64,000 bases of DNA from Candidatus Altimarinota bacterium (lineage in GTDB: Bacteria; Patescibacteriota; Gracilibacteria; UBA4473). Below are positions 49,586 to 59,180 of the stretch, piece after piece. The notes under the pieces were generated by a model. The model was not told where the DNA came from, searched no databases, and saw nothing but the letters and a program-made list of their open reading frames with translations. The position numbers and the translations under genes are program-made. Location: positions 1 to 64,000 of the forward strand of contig JAHDHX010000005.1 in the NCBI GenBank assembly GCA_020631075.1, read 5' to 3'. The number at the start of each line of letters is the position of its first letter. The stretch's first letter is position 1.

Positions 49586-50605
49586 TCATTCGCTCGCCGC
49601 CAACAGTGGCCACTCCAGCACAAATCTCGCCCCATCGGCATGGCTTTCGTCCAGCCACACGTCGCCGCCCTGCCGCCGCATGATCGCCCGACACAGCGCC
49701 AGCCCCAGCCCTGTCCCTTCCGCGTCGTCCGCCCCCCGCACAAACGGCGCAAAGATCTGCCCCCGCACTGCGATGGGCACCCCTGGGCCAGTGTCGGTCA
49801 CCGTCAGCACCGCTCGGTTCAGGGGGGTGTCCCGCTGCAGCTTCAGGGTGATCACCCCGCCCGCTGGAGTGTATTTTTGCGCATTATGCAGCACGACCAG
49901 CACCGCTTGCTCACAGCGCAGCGGCTCCCCCCGCACCACGAGCGGCTCATTGGTGTCGATGTGTAGGTGTATTTTGTGTCTATGACCTGTCTGGCGAGCT
50001 GTTTCGCCAACCTGTTGTACAAGGTGGCCCAGCTCCAGCACTCGGGTCTGACGCAGCGGTTCGACGTGCTGCTGGTGCAGGCTCAGCGCTTGGCGCACGA
50101 GAGTCGTCAGCTGCCCCGCCAGCCGCCCCAGTGCCCGCGCTGAAGCGTCTTCTGGGTACCGTCGCTCCAGTCGTTCACAGTGGTGCTGCATCACCCCCAA
50201 CGGTTTTTGCACTTGGTGCGTGACCAGCCCCATCAGCTCACGGGCTTGCTGCAGCTGGGCTTGGCTTGCGGCCAGGCGCAGGTCTTGCCCCGCCATCCAC
50301 AGCTCGGTGTCATGGGTCGTGTGCGGCGGGTTTATTTCCACCAGCACCCCAACGGCCCCCTGGTTAGGGTCTCGCCGCACCGCTCGGCACCGCATCACTT
50401 GCCCACTCGGCAGCGCCTCCTGCACCGTGTCAGGGCTCTGCAGCGCGTCCTGCCACAGGCGCTGCCCGGCCGCCTCGTCATAGCCCAATTTTCTGAGCAC
50501 TTCGCCGAGCGACTGCCCCCCCGAGCCTCCCCCCACAGGGCGTGTCAGCCAGCCGACCACTTGGCCGTCTTTGTTGGTCATCAGGCTCGTGCAACTGTTT
50601 TGCAT
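49586..50605 (-). CDS. sensor histidine kinase
   Basis: LMGLVTHQVQKPLGVMQHHCERL; VLHNAQKYTP; DTGPGVP; GTGLGLALCRAIM. Confidence 0.88.
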   Translation of the reverse strand: MQNSCTSLMTNKDGQVVGWLTRPVGGGSGGQSLGEVLRKLGYDEAAGQRLWQDALQSPDTVQEALPSGQVMRCRAVRRDPNQGAVGVLVEINPPHTTHDTELWMAGQDLRLAASQAQLQQARELMGLVTHQVQKPLGVMQHHCERLERRYPEDASARALGRLAGQLTTLVRQALSLHQQHVEPLRQTRVLELGHLVQQVGETARQTGHRHKIHLHIDTNEPLVVRGEPLRCEQAVLVVLHNAQKYTPAGGVITLKLQRDTPLNRAVLTVTDTGPGVPIAVRGQIFAPFVRGADDAEGTGLGLALCRAIMRRQGGDVWLDESHADGARFVLEWPLLAASE

Positions 50606-50614
50606 TTCCGCTAT

Positions 50615-51301
50615 TTAGGCTTTTATTTCACTGATCATATACCCATACCCCCGCACGGTTTTGAGCAGCTTTGGTTTCGCGGGGAAGGCTTTTTCTATCT
50701 TGTGCCGCAGGGTGCGAATGTGCACGTCAATCGTGTTGCTGAGCACTGGCAGGTCACGCTCCCCCCAGACAGAGTCGATGATCGCATCCCGACTCACCAC
50801 ACTGTTTTTATGTCGCATGATCTCATGCAAGATCCCAAACTCTTTTTTCGACAGGTGCACCCGCTGACCACCCCGCTGCACCGTCATGTTGTCCAGATTC
50901 ATGATCACATCTTGGCATTTGAGCATATTCCGCCGCACGCCCCCCTCACGGCGCAGCAGGGCCTTGACCCGCGCCACCAGCTCATTGGCTTCATACGGCT
51001 TGACGAGGTAGTCATCCGCCCCGAGGTTAAGCCCCAGCACACGGTCTTCGACCCCCGCGCGTGATGACAAGATCAATATCGGCACATTGTTGTTGAGGAT
51101 CCGCAACTGGGTGATCACCTCAAACCCCGACCGCTTCGGGAGCATGAGATCTAAAATAATCAGATCATATTTTCGTTGTCGAGCTTTCTCAAAGGCCGTC
51201 ACCCCGTCGGTGGCGGTGTCGAGGGTGAAGCGTTCTTCGGCGAGAAAGCTATGGAGCCGTTCCAGCTCACTGGCGCCGTCTTCGACGAGTAAGATTTTCA
51301 T
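50615..51301 (-). CDS. OmpR-family response regulator
   Basis: MKILLVEDGASELERL; DLIILDLMLPKRSGFEV; GADDYLVKPYEANELVARVKALLRR; winged-helix C-terminus. Confidence 0.94.
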   Translation of the reverse strand: MKILLVEDGASELERLHSFLAEERFTLDTATDGVTAFEKARQRKYDLIILDLMLPKRSGFEVITQLRILNNNVPILILSSRAGVEDRVLGLNLGADDYLVKPYEANELVARVKALLRREGGVRRNMLKCQDVIMNLDNMTVQRGGQRVHLSKKEFGILHEIMRHKNSVVSRDAIIDSVWGERDLPVLSNTIDVHIRTLRHKIEKAFPAKPKLLKTVRGYGYMISEIKA

Positions 51302-51327
51302 GAAGGAGAGAGGAGAGAAAATAGAGG

Positions 51328-52533
51328 TTACGCCAGCCCACTGAACGGTTGCTGCACAATGGTTTTGAGCGCGTGCAGAGTCTCCCCGCTTTGGTCGGCC
51401 ACCAGCAAGTCGACCACTTCATCTAGATTTGAGATTTGAATCAACGCCAACAGCTTGGAAACAGCGTCCGCCCCTTTGTGCTCTACCACTTGGCGGATCG
51501 TACGCTGCTTGAGTGCTTGCAGCTTTTCATGAAGTTTTTGCTCACACGTGGCCGTTAACGCCGCAAAAGCCTCCGTCGGGGCGACCATCCCCAAGGTGAA
51601 ATTTTCAGAGAGCCCCGCGTGCTCGACCTCTGCTTTGCGCTCGGCGCGAGTCCGCAGTGCCACTGGGAACGCCTGCAAAAACGTTTCCACTTCCGCGCGC
51701 GTGGTGCCCGCACAGGGGGCGCCCAGTTCGCGCAACTGGTCGAGTTGTTCGAGCGCTTGCAGTCGCCGCAGCAAAGGCCCCGCCGCCTTATGAATGGCCT
51801 TGATTTCAGTGTAGTACGTTTCGAGCTCTTGGCAGTATTGAGCCACATACAGCTTTTTGTATTCCCGAAAAGCCGCCATCAGAGCCCCTTCCACCAGCTG
51901 GGGGTTCTGGCGCAGCGTGTCATAGCGCAAATACGATCGCACCATTTTCTGGCTTAAATGCAGGCGGTCATAAGCGGGCTGCAACGGTAATGGCAGGAGG
52001 TACCGTTGCACGGTTTCCAGCAAAAACACCCGCTGCGCAGTCAGGGCCTGTGCCCGCTGCAAGTCAGCCGCCAGCTGGGTAATAGCCTCATCAGTCATGC
52101 CTTCGGCCCGCAGCACTCCATACACCGTCGTCGCGTCGGCTTCGCCAGCAGCTATCCGCTGTCGCCAGTGGCGTATCTGTGGCAAGAGGTTGTCTTGTCC
52201 ACCCAGTTTCAGACTGACTTCACTCACTTCTTGCAATAGTTTTGCATTATGAACCATTTCCGCAATCACCAGGCAGCTCACCAGCACGTCTGTACTGGCT
52301 GGCGAGCTGGTCGTTACCATTGCGCCTTGCGCAATTGTCGTGGGTTTTACACATTGGTTTTTACTGATTTTCTGGGGAGAGGTTTGGACGTGGTATTGGA
52401 GGTCTTTGTATGTGGATAAGTGGTCAAATATCTTGATCATATCCCTTTCTAGAGGGGTTTTGCTTCGTATGTGTAAAAGTGCTTCGTAAACATTGATATC
52501 TGATTTTTTGGGGTATTGGACCATGGTTTTCAT
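51328..52533 (-). CDS. hypothetical protein, 401 aa, helical
   Basis: intact ORF; no family recognised. Confidence 0.65.
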   Translation of the reverse strand: MKTMVQYPKKSDINVYEALLHIRSKTPLERDMIKIFDHLSTYKDLQYHVQTSPQKISKNQCVKPTTIAQGAMVTTSSPASTDVLVSCLVIAEMVHNAKLLQEVSEVSLKLGGQDNLLPQIRHWRQRIAAGEADATTVYGVLRAEGMTDEAITQLAADLQRAQALTAQRVFLLETVQRYLLPLPLQPAYDRLHLSQKMVRSYLRYDTLRQNPQLVEGALMAAFREYKKLYVAQYCQELETYYTEIKAIHKAAGPLLRRLQALEQLDQLRELGAPCAGTTRAEVETFLQAFPVALRTRAERKAEVEHAGLSENFTLGMVAPTEAFAALTATCEQKLHEKLQALKQRTIRQVVEHKGADAVSKLLALIQISNLDEVVDLLVADQSGETLHALKTIVQQPFSGLA

Positions 52534-52711
52534 GTTTATGCACAGTTAAGTGTATTTATTTTTACTCTGAATTCAATTCGTCAATTTAAGATGTGCAAAA
52601 TGTGCATAACTCAAAAATGATTGTGTGGTTTGGGCTTGGTTTTTATTTTGCATAATATTTGCAAAAAAGCCGCAATTGAATCTATAAGCTGCTATTTGCT
52701 TGTGTGCATAA
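52411..52711. promoter_or_regulatory. cluster of DnaA-box-like sites (candidate oriC)
   Basis: TGTGGATAA 52411-52419; TTATGCACA 52536-52544; TGTGCAAAA 52592-52600 (weak); TGTGCATAA 52601-52609 and 52703-52711; AT-rich spacer. Confidence 0.5.
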
Positions 52712-52766
52712 CTTGGTTTTACACTGACAAGGCTCAATAGAGAAATTATTTTTACGACTTCCCCTC

Positions 52767-53285
52767 ATGACCACTCGCCTCCCCCTGCACCCGATCGAAG
52801 ATTGGGTCGAAGATAGGTTCGCCGAAAAAGGCTACCGTATGACCGCTCAGACGCGTTCCTTGGTGCGGGTGCTGGGGCAGTACCCCTCACGCCCTTTAAG
52901 CGTCGCTACGATCAAGCAAGAGATGAAACTACTGGCCTCTCGGGTCGACACCACCACGGTCTACCGTATTCTTGAGCGCCTGTACGCCGTCAAAGCCATC
53001 CATCGGGTAGATGAAGGCTTTATTTTGTGTTCCGCCCCCTACAATATCACCCAGCAGCACCACTTTTTGGTTTGTGACGAGTGCGGCGAAGTCAGTGAGA
53101 TATTTTTAGACTACCAAGCCGACATCCAGCGCCAGCTGGCGCGTGACCGTGGGTTTTTACTCCGTGACGTTGACATCACCTTTCGCGGCACCTGCGACGC
53201 GTGCGCTCGTGCCAGCAGCACTGAGCAACCCACCGAGGCCGCGCCCCGTCGGGGGTTGCTGGCCAGTATGTTCAGTTTCTTTTAG
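52767..53285 (+). CDS. Fur-family transcriptional regulator
   Basis: KGYRMTAQTRSLVRVL; VDTTTVYRILERLYAVKAIHRV; HHFLVCDECGEV; GTCDACARA. Confidence 0.9.
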   Translation: MTTRLPLHPIEDWVEDRFAEKGYRMTAQTRSLVRVLGQYPSRPLSVATIKQEMKLLASRVDTTTVYRILERLYAVKAIHRVDEGFILCSAPYNITQQHHFLVCDECGEVSEIFLDYQADIQRQLARDRGFLLRDVDITFRGTCDACARASSTEQPTEAAPRRGLLASMFSFF

Positions 53286-53312
53286 GGGGGAGAAATGCAC
53301 GCACACCCTTTG

Positions 53313-53780
53313 CTACTTTGACTCGGCTTTTTCAGCCTGCACCTGCGCAGACTGGGGCAACCACACGGTGGTTATCCCCACGCTGAGCATCACCTCCCAG
53401 CACCACGGACAGCACCACCAGTGCCCCCACAGCCACAGCTCGCCTCCTGTCAGTGCGGGGTGGCGTCGGCGTGCGTCGCGCACGGCGCGCTGTTCGGCGT
53501 GCAGGCACGGGCGGCATCCGTGGCACAGTTCATACCCCTCCCCGCTCGGTATTCCCATATGTTTGCGTTTGCATCCTTCCATTGAGTGATAGATTGACCC
53601 GTTGGCTCCCCTGCCCTTGATTTCACCGTCCACCACCCACACCGCGCCTGTGGGGTGCTGGGGGTCGAGGCTCCAGCGCGCGGCATAGGCGTGCGCCGCC
53701 CGAATGTACGGATGATCGTCAGGGGCGTAGCGAATCTCTGCCCCTGGGGGTACGCGAAGTGGGTTCAATGATGAAGTCAT
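53313..53780 (-). CDS. cytidine/deoxycytidylate deaminase family protein
   Basis: CLHAEQRAVRDA (HAE) and CCPWC zinc ligands; located beside dcd. Confidence 0.75.
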   Translation of the reverse strand: MTSSLNPLRVPPGAEIRYAPDDHPYIRAAHAYAARWSLDPQHPTGAVWVVDGEIKGRGANGSIYHSMEGCKRKHMGIPSGEGYELCHGCRPCLHAEQRAVRDARRRHPALTGGELWLWGHWWCCPWCWEVMLSVGITTVWLPQSAQVQAEKAESK

Positions 53781-53801
53781 GAGTGCACAGCCAGGAGTGA
53801 C

Positions 53802-54482
53802 TTAGACATTGTTACCCTCTAAATTATTGAGCCGATACCGTAGTTTCAGCTCTTCGAGTTGGCCCTGTTTCAGCAGTTCTATCTCTTCGGCGGCGTCTTG
53901 TTTGTTGGCCAGCTCCGCCGCGCTGGCGTCCATATATTTGGCTTGTTGCCCCCCATGGCGAGCCGCTTCGGCGGGGCTCAGGGGCGCGCCCAGCTCTTGG
54001 AAGACTATCTGACACAGTCGTTCCCCAGGATAAATCCGTATCACCTGTGACGTCGTGCGGTTACGGATGGGGATCATGAGGTGTCCTTGGTACCCCACAT
54101 CGACTATCCCCGTCAGGTCGACCGACAACCCCCGACGGTTGATAGAGCTCCGTGGGTACAGCACCGCCATCAGGTCAGGCGCATTAAGTTCGATTCGCTC
54201 CAGCGTTGACCCGATGATGGCTTCCCCGGGGGCGAGGTCAAAAAACTGTCCAGACTTAAGTGTCACCTGCTCGAAGTTGTCCCCAGGGGACTGCATCGTG
54301 TCCACGGTTACTATTTCTCGTCCCGCGTCCGTCAGGCGCCAGATCTTCGGGATGTAAAACGTTTCCCCCAGCCGCAGGTCAACCGCGTGCGGTTGGTCTT
54401 GGTATTGGTCGATCATTGGCACAAATTTCAACCCACCTTGCATGATGCGTTCGTGGATTTGGTGACGGGTTAAAATCGGCAT
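53802..54482 (-). CDS. dcd: dCTP deaminase
   Basis: MPILTRHQIHERI; YPRSSINRRGLSVDLTGIVDVGYQG. Confidence 0.92.
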   Translation of the reverse strand: MPILTRHQIHERIMQGGLKFVPMIDQYQDQPHAVDLRLGETFYIPKIWRLTDAGREIVTVDTMQSPGDNFEQVTLKSGQFFDLAPGEAIIGSTLERIELNAPDLMAVLYPRSSINRRGLSVDLTGIVDVGYQGHLMIPIRNRTTSQVIRIYPGERLCQIVFQELGAPLSPAEAARHGGQQAKYMDASAAELANKQDAAEEIELLKQGQLEELKLRYRLNNLEGNNV

Positions 54483-54507
54483 AAGAAAGAGGGGGAGTGG
54501 GGCGAAA

Positions 54508-55095
54508 TCAGGCAGACTCGCTGTGGCGTGAGTCTTGCGCTTTCACGATTTGGTAATGACAGAGCAGGGTTTGGTCGTCAAGTGCCTGGTGCTGCGTGAG
54601 CGTCAGCTCCACTGACCAGTACGCTGGCCACACCCCCAGCCCCGAGCCGAAGCAGAGCGGCGTCAGGGTGAGCTCAAGGTCGGTCAGGAGGTCAGACGCT
54701 AGCCACACGCCGTTGACCTCGGTCCCTCCTCCGACGACCAGCTCAGTCGCGCCTGCTTCGGCGCACCGTTGGGCGATCTGCGCTGGGGGCAGGGCGGTCG
54801 CCAGCAGGGCGGTTTCGCCCCACGGGGGCAGCGGGCTGGAGTCCGTCAGCAGTGTGGCGCCCGCCACGGCCTCTGGGGTGCGACTCATGATGATATTCCA
54901 CCGACGGGGCAGCGGCCGCCCGATCGTGGCATATGTCCGCCGCCCCATCACCAGCACTCCCGCGGTTTGGGTTCGCTGCATGAAGTACTTTTTATCGGCT
55001 TTACTCGTCCAGTCAGGGAAGTGGTCGCTGTCATGGGCGATCTTTCCGTCGAGGGTTTGCGCCATCAGGACGGTGATTTTCTCTAGTTTTACCAT
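54508..55095 (-). CDS. dihydrofolate reductase family protein
   Basis: ITVLMAQTLDGKIAHDSDHFPDWTSKADKKYF; VLVMGRRTYATIGRPLPRRWNIIMSR; ELVVGGGTEVNG. Confidence 0.88.
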   Translation of the reverse strand: MVKLEKITVLMAQTLDGKIAHDSDHFPDWTSKADKKYFMQRTQTAGVLVMGRRTYATIGRPLPRRWNIIMSRTPEAVAGATLLTDSSPLPPWGETALLATALPPAQIAQRCAEAGATELVVGGGTEVNGVWLASDLLTDLELTLTPLCFGSGLGVWPAYWSVELTLTQHQALDDQTLLCHYQIVKAQDSRHSESA

Positions 55096-55096
55096 T

Positions 55097-56605
55097 TTAG
55101 TGCAAAAAGGCTCTGGTGCCCGTGAAGCTCATAGCTATCCCCGCTTCGTTGGCGGCTGCGATCACTTTGTCGTCGTTTTTTGACCCACCGGGCTGCACCA
55201 CCGCGGCTATACCCGCAGCTTTGGCCAGGGCGATGTTGTCAGGGAAGGGAAAAAACGCGTCGGAAATGATCACCGCCCCTTGGGCAGCGTCACCAGCCAT
55301 ATTGAGCGCGATTTCCATCGCCTCCACGCGGGACGTGCATCCCCCCCCCTTACCCACCATCGCACCATCTTTCACTACCACGATGGCGTTTGATTTCACC
55401 ATTTTGACCATCGGCCACCCCGCCACCATGTCGGCCACTTGGTCAGGGGTGGGGTGCTGGTCTGTCACGTGGGTCAGGTCACCCTCCGTGATGGTTTTCA
55501 CGTCCAGGTCTTGCACGAGGGTCCCCCCACGGACACTTTTCACCGTCACGTCAGCGGTTTGCGCCCAGTCGGTTATTTCCAGCACGCGCACGTTTTTTTT
55601 GCCCGCCAGCACGGTCAGTGCCTCGGGGGTGTACCCAGGGGCGATCACGATCTCATTAAACCACGACACCAGTTTTTCCGCCGTCGCTTGGTCAACCGTT
55701 TGGTTGAGCGCGATAATCCCCCCAAAAGCCGACACAGGGTCACAGGCGTGCGCTTTGTCCAGGGCTTGGCGGAGGGTGTCGCCCGTGGCGGCTCCGCAGG
55801 GGGTCGCGTGTTTGATCACCGTGGCAAAGGGTACGTCAGCAGGTGCGCTGAGCGCGAGCTCCAGCGCGCCTTGGCTGTCAGAGAGGTTGTTGTACGACAG
55901 GGCTTTGCCTTGGTGCACTACCGCGCGGGTTAGGCTCGCCCCCACACTGAAAGGGTTCGTCAGCACGACGGCACTCTGGTGCGGATTTTCACCATAGCGC
56001 AGCGTGTGCAGAGGGCTGTTTTCTTTCCAGAGCTTAGCGATCAGCAAGTCATAGTGGGCGGTCATGGCGAAGGTCTTGGCGGCCAGTTCCTTGCGCAGCT
56101 CCACCGACAGGTCACCCGCTGTTTGGTACTCCGTAATGATCTGCCCGTAGTCATTCGGGTCGACCACTGGCGCACAGTACTGGTAATTTTTCGCCGCCGC
56201 GCGGATCATACTCGGCCCCCCAATGTCGATTTGCTCGACTTTCTCCGCAAAGGTCTTGCTGTCGTCGAAGTACGTCCCGTGGAAGGGGTAGAGGTTAACC
56301 ACCACGAGGTCGATGAGGGGGAGGTCATTGGCTTGCAAAAATTCTAAATGCTCGGGGTTGTCACGCAGGGCTAGCACCCCGCCAAAGACCTGCGGTGTGA
56401 GAGTTTTTATCCGTCCGTTCATCCCTTCGGGGAAGCCCGTAAAGTCCGCCACCTCCACCAGCGGGGTCACGCCCGCCTCCGCCAGCACACGGTGGGTGCC
56501 ACCAGTCGACACAATGGTGAAATCAAGCCCCGTCAGGGCACGGGCAAAGTCAACAATGCCGGATTTGTCTGACACAGACAGCAGGGCGTAGCGGGAGGAG
56601 GCCAT
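55097..56605 (-). CDS. purH: bifunctional AICAR transformylase/IMP cyclohydrolase
   Basis: YALLSVSDKSGIVDFARAL; STGGTHRVL; LRYGENPHQSA; VIKHATPCGAA. Confidence 0.97.
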   Translation of the reverse strand: MASSRYALLSVSDKSGIVDFARALTGLDFTIVSTGGTHRVLAEAGVTPLVEVADFTGFPEGMNGRIKTLTPQVFGGVLALRDNPEHLEFLQANDLPLIDLVVVNLYPFHGTYFDDSKTFAEKVEQIDIGGPSMIRAAAKNYQYCAPVVDPNDYGQIITEYQTAGDLSVELRKELAAKTFAMTAHYDLLIAKLWKENSPLHTLRYGENPHQSAVVLTNPFSVGASLTRAVVHQGKALSYNNLSDSQGALELALSAPADVPFATVIKHATPCGAATGDTLRQALDKAHACDPVSAFGGIIALNQTVDQATAEKLVSWFNEIVIAPGYTPEALTVLAGKKNVRVLEITDWAQTADVTVKSVRGGTLVQDLDVKTITEGDLTHVTDQHPTPDQVADMVAGWPMVKMVKSNAIVVVKDGAMVGKGGGCTSRVEAMEIALNMAGDAAQGAVIISDAFFPFPDNIALAKAAGIAAVVQPGGSKNDDKVIAAANEAGIAMSFTGTRAFLH

Positions 56606-56755
56606 AGGGAAAAGGGGAGCAAGAGAGCAGAAAAAATGTTTCGTGGTGAAGATACAAAAAATCACGCCCCTACGCAGCTAAACTCTCTATTTTTGCCACA
56701 GTTGCCCCTCGCGAGCTACTAGCCTAAGGTGAGCTTGTTTTTTGTCTCACACGGC

Positions 56756-57718
56756 ATGGAGTTACTCATCATCGGCCTCGGGGTGCTGGCGGCGGGGGTG
56801 GTGTATGTGGCCACACGTGGGGGCGGTATGCACACAGGGGGAAGTGCTTCCGCCGCGCAGCCCCCCACAGAGCTCCAGCCAGTGCTCCCCTTGGCCGAGC
56901 ACACCGAGCTCCAAACCCTCCGCCAGCGCACGGCGGACCTCACCGCGCGGCTCGCCACCCAAGACACCCGCCTGCAGACGGCCCTCACCCAGCTGGCACA
57001 GGCCCAGCAGTCACTCGAAGCCGAGCGCGCCCGCCTGCGGGCCGAGGCCGAAGCCGCCGCGCGGCTGGCGTATGACGAGCGCAACCGCCAGTGGAAGCAC
57101 CACGAAGACCGCGTGATCAGTCTCGTGCAGCAGCTCTGTCAGCGTTCGGCCTATCGGCGGCGGTTTTGGCACGCGCAGGCCCTGCCCGAAGGGTTTGACC
57201 CCACCCTCAAGCCCGACACCGTGGTCGAATGGTTAGGCCAGTGGCTGGTGATAGACGCCAAGCAGTCCGACAATCTCGGGCCCTACCTCCGTCGACAGGC
57301 ACGCCTCACCGCTGAAAAATACGACCACCTCACCCAGCTCGCTTCGCTGATTGTCTTCGCCGTGCCCGCGGGCAGCTTGGCCGAGCTCGCCGAACCCACC
57401 TGGGCCGAGGGCCGCTTTACCTTCTGGGTGGTCGAAGTCACCCAGCTGCCGCATCTGCTCTACTTCCTCACGCGCGAAGAGCAGGCCCTGCAGCTTGCCA
57501 CCGCTGACCCCCACGAGCGCGAAACCCTCCTCCGCGCCCTGGCCCAGTGGCAGCGATACCACGACCGCGTCCAGAGCACTCTACTCGACCTCGTCGACGC
57601 AGGGCAGCACCTGCGGGTGCAGCAGTCACCGCATCTGCCCGCGCGCCCCGCCTACGAGCCGTTATTGAAAAGCAAGACATCCAAGAGTGGCGGCAGCTTT
57701 TTCTTGGCCAACTCATAG
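56756..57718 (+). CDS. RmuC-like protein (TM + coiled coil + PD-(D/E)XK-like domain)
   Basis: N-terminal TM, long coiled coil, LKPDTVVEWLGQWLVIDAKQSDN; start could be GTG upstream. Confidence 0.65.
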   Translation: MELLIIGLGVLAAGVVYVATRGGGMHTGGSASAAQPPTELQPVLPLAEHTELQTLRQRTADLTARLATQDTRLQTALTQLAQAQQSLEAERARLRAEAEAAARLAYDERNRQWKHHEDRVISLVQQLCQRSAYRRRFWHAQALPEGFDPTLKPDTVVEWLGQWLVIDAKQSDNLGPYLRRQARLTAEKYDHLTQLASLIVFAVPAGSLAELAEPTWAEGRFTFWVVEVTQLPHLLYFLTREEQALQLATADPHERETLLRALAQWQRYHDRVQSTLLDLVDAGQHLRVQQSPHLPARPAYEPLLKSKTSKSGGSFFLANS

Positions 57719-58587
57719 GTCAGCACCTTTTCGACGTTGCCCGCCGTGCCCGTGGCGGTGATCTTCGCGATGTAGGGGGCGATTTTAGAAGTACCAGCAA
57801 TGGTGATCAAGGTATTATCATTACCAGAATTCTTTATTTTTAGTATGCAGCTTTTGCCGTCTATGTCATTAGTTATTCCTGAGCTGTAAATATCACTAGT
57901 ACTTGTCAGGAATGTTAAAAAATTCAATTGAGCCGAGTAAGTTGCTTGTCCATCAATCTGCGTGGCTGATCCATCTGAAATTCCTCCCAGTGTGTGAGTG
58001 GTGTTGCCATTCAAGTCATTCTTGTTGAAAACGTAAGTGTTATTATTACCAGCTCCGAGGCAGTATGCAGAAATTTGAAATTCATTATTATCACTTTTAA
58101 TTGAGATACTATTAGAAGCTGTAACCAATAAATTACTTGTAGCAACTTCAGTATCTTCTAGGGCATTACCTGTTTCATTGCTGTAATACAATGGAATGTA
58201 GGCAGCTTCAGAATTTTTTAGCTCAAAGGACTCAACACCCTCTCCAGTAATGCTTGAAGCCAAGTTTAAATTATCAATCGTCACCGCACTCGTCGCGTCC
58301 CAGTGGTCAGCCCCGCCGACCGTCCCGAAGGTCGTCAAAGGGGCGTTTTCGGTCCGCAGCACGGGCTCCCGCCACAGTTCCCACAGGGCTTTTTCCATCC
58401 CCGCCTCCGCGGCGTAGTACGCCTTTTCGCTCAGGTACAGATTCGAAGTATACGCCAGCTCTTCCCCCAGCAGGCGCGTCAGCCCCAGCCCCAGCGTCAT
58501 GATCATCGCCGACACCACGAAGGCAATCATGATGATGTTCCCTTCATCTTTGGTTTGCAGCCAGTTTTTGCCAAAGTGTTGCATCAT
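57652..58587 (-). CDS. PilX-like pilus assembly protein
   Basis: DEGNIIMIAFVVSAMIMTLGLGLTRLLGEEL...YYAAEAGMEKAL. Confidence 0.75.
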   Translation of the reverse strand: MMQHFGKNWLQTKDEGNIIMIAFVVSAMIMTLGLGLTRLLGEELAYTSNLYLSEKAYYAAEAGMEKALWELWREPVLRTENAPLTTFGTVGGADHWDATSAVTIDNLNLASSITGEGVESFELKNSEAAYIPLYYSNETGNALEDTEVATSNLLVTASNSISIKSDNNEFQISAYCLGAGNNNTYVFNKNDLNGNTTHTLGGISDGSATQIDGQATYSAQLNFLTFLTSTSDIYSSGITNDIDGKSCILKIKNSGNDNTLITIAGTSKIAPYIAKITATGTAGNVEKVLTYELAKKKLPPLLDVLLFNNGS

Positions 58588-59180
58588 CGGTAAAGGCGGC
58601 TAGAGACAGTCGTTTGCAGCTCCAGATTCACATCTTCATATTGGTTGCTCACGATTTCAAAATTCACACTCAGTTTTGGCTGGGCGTCTATGTCAGTGCT
58701 TTTTGGGGTGATCCAAAAAAATGGATACGGGTTACCTGTGGTAATGCAAGAATGGTCAAATTGGTCATATCCAGCAGCGTCATAGCGCAGGGTTTTGATC
58801 GAAAATCCCAAATCATCGTCTGTGCTGTGTAGTGTGCCAGTCACGCCATTGTGAGTGAGTGACAGGGTTTCTGTGATTGAGTCGTAACTAAAAGTTTTTG
58901 ATCCTGTGTCTGTGATAAATGTAACTTCATCGGTAGCGTACACATGATCACAGCCTTTATCCCCTGTTAAAGTCCCCAGCTCCAAGTCCCGCATCGCGTC
59001 CGACAGACGGATCAGCGCCGTCGAAGCCTGTTTTTGCATCTGCCGCTGGGTGTCGACTTTGTGCTCGGTCAGCAGCAGCGTCCCGAAGCTGGTCATCACC
59101 ATCGCCAGCACTATCCCACTGACGGTGATCGCCACCAGCAGTTCTATCAGCGTGAAACCAGCTTGTTGTATCTGCCTCAT
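58584..59180 (-). CDS. minor pilin (PilW/GspJ-like)
   Basis: MRQIQQAGFTLIELLVAITVSGIVLAMVM. Confidence 0.88.
   Translation of the reverse strand: MRQIQQAGFTLIELLVAITVSGIVLAMVMTSFGTLLLTEHKVDTQRQMQKQASTALIRLSDAMRDLELGTLTGDKGCDHVYATDEVTFITDTGSKTFSYDSITETLSLTHNGVTGTLHSTDDDLGFSIKTLRYDAAGYDQFDHSCITTGNPYPFFWITPKSTDIDAQPKLSVNFEIVSNQYEDVNLELQTTVSSRLYR

Noticed and set aside
52536-52711. TGTGCATAA sites as Fur-family operators
   Set aside because: Not excluded, but the exact TTATNCACA match, the TTATCCACA inside the neighbouring coding sequence and the skew shift favour DnaA boxes; classical Fur boxes are different.
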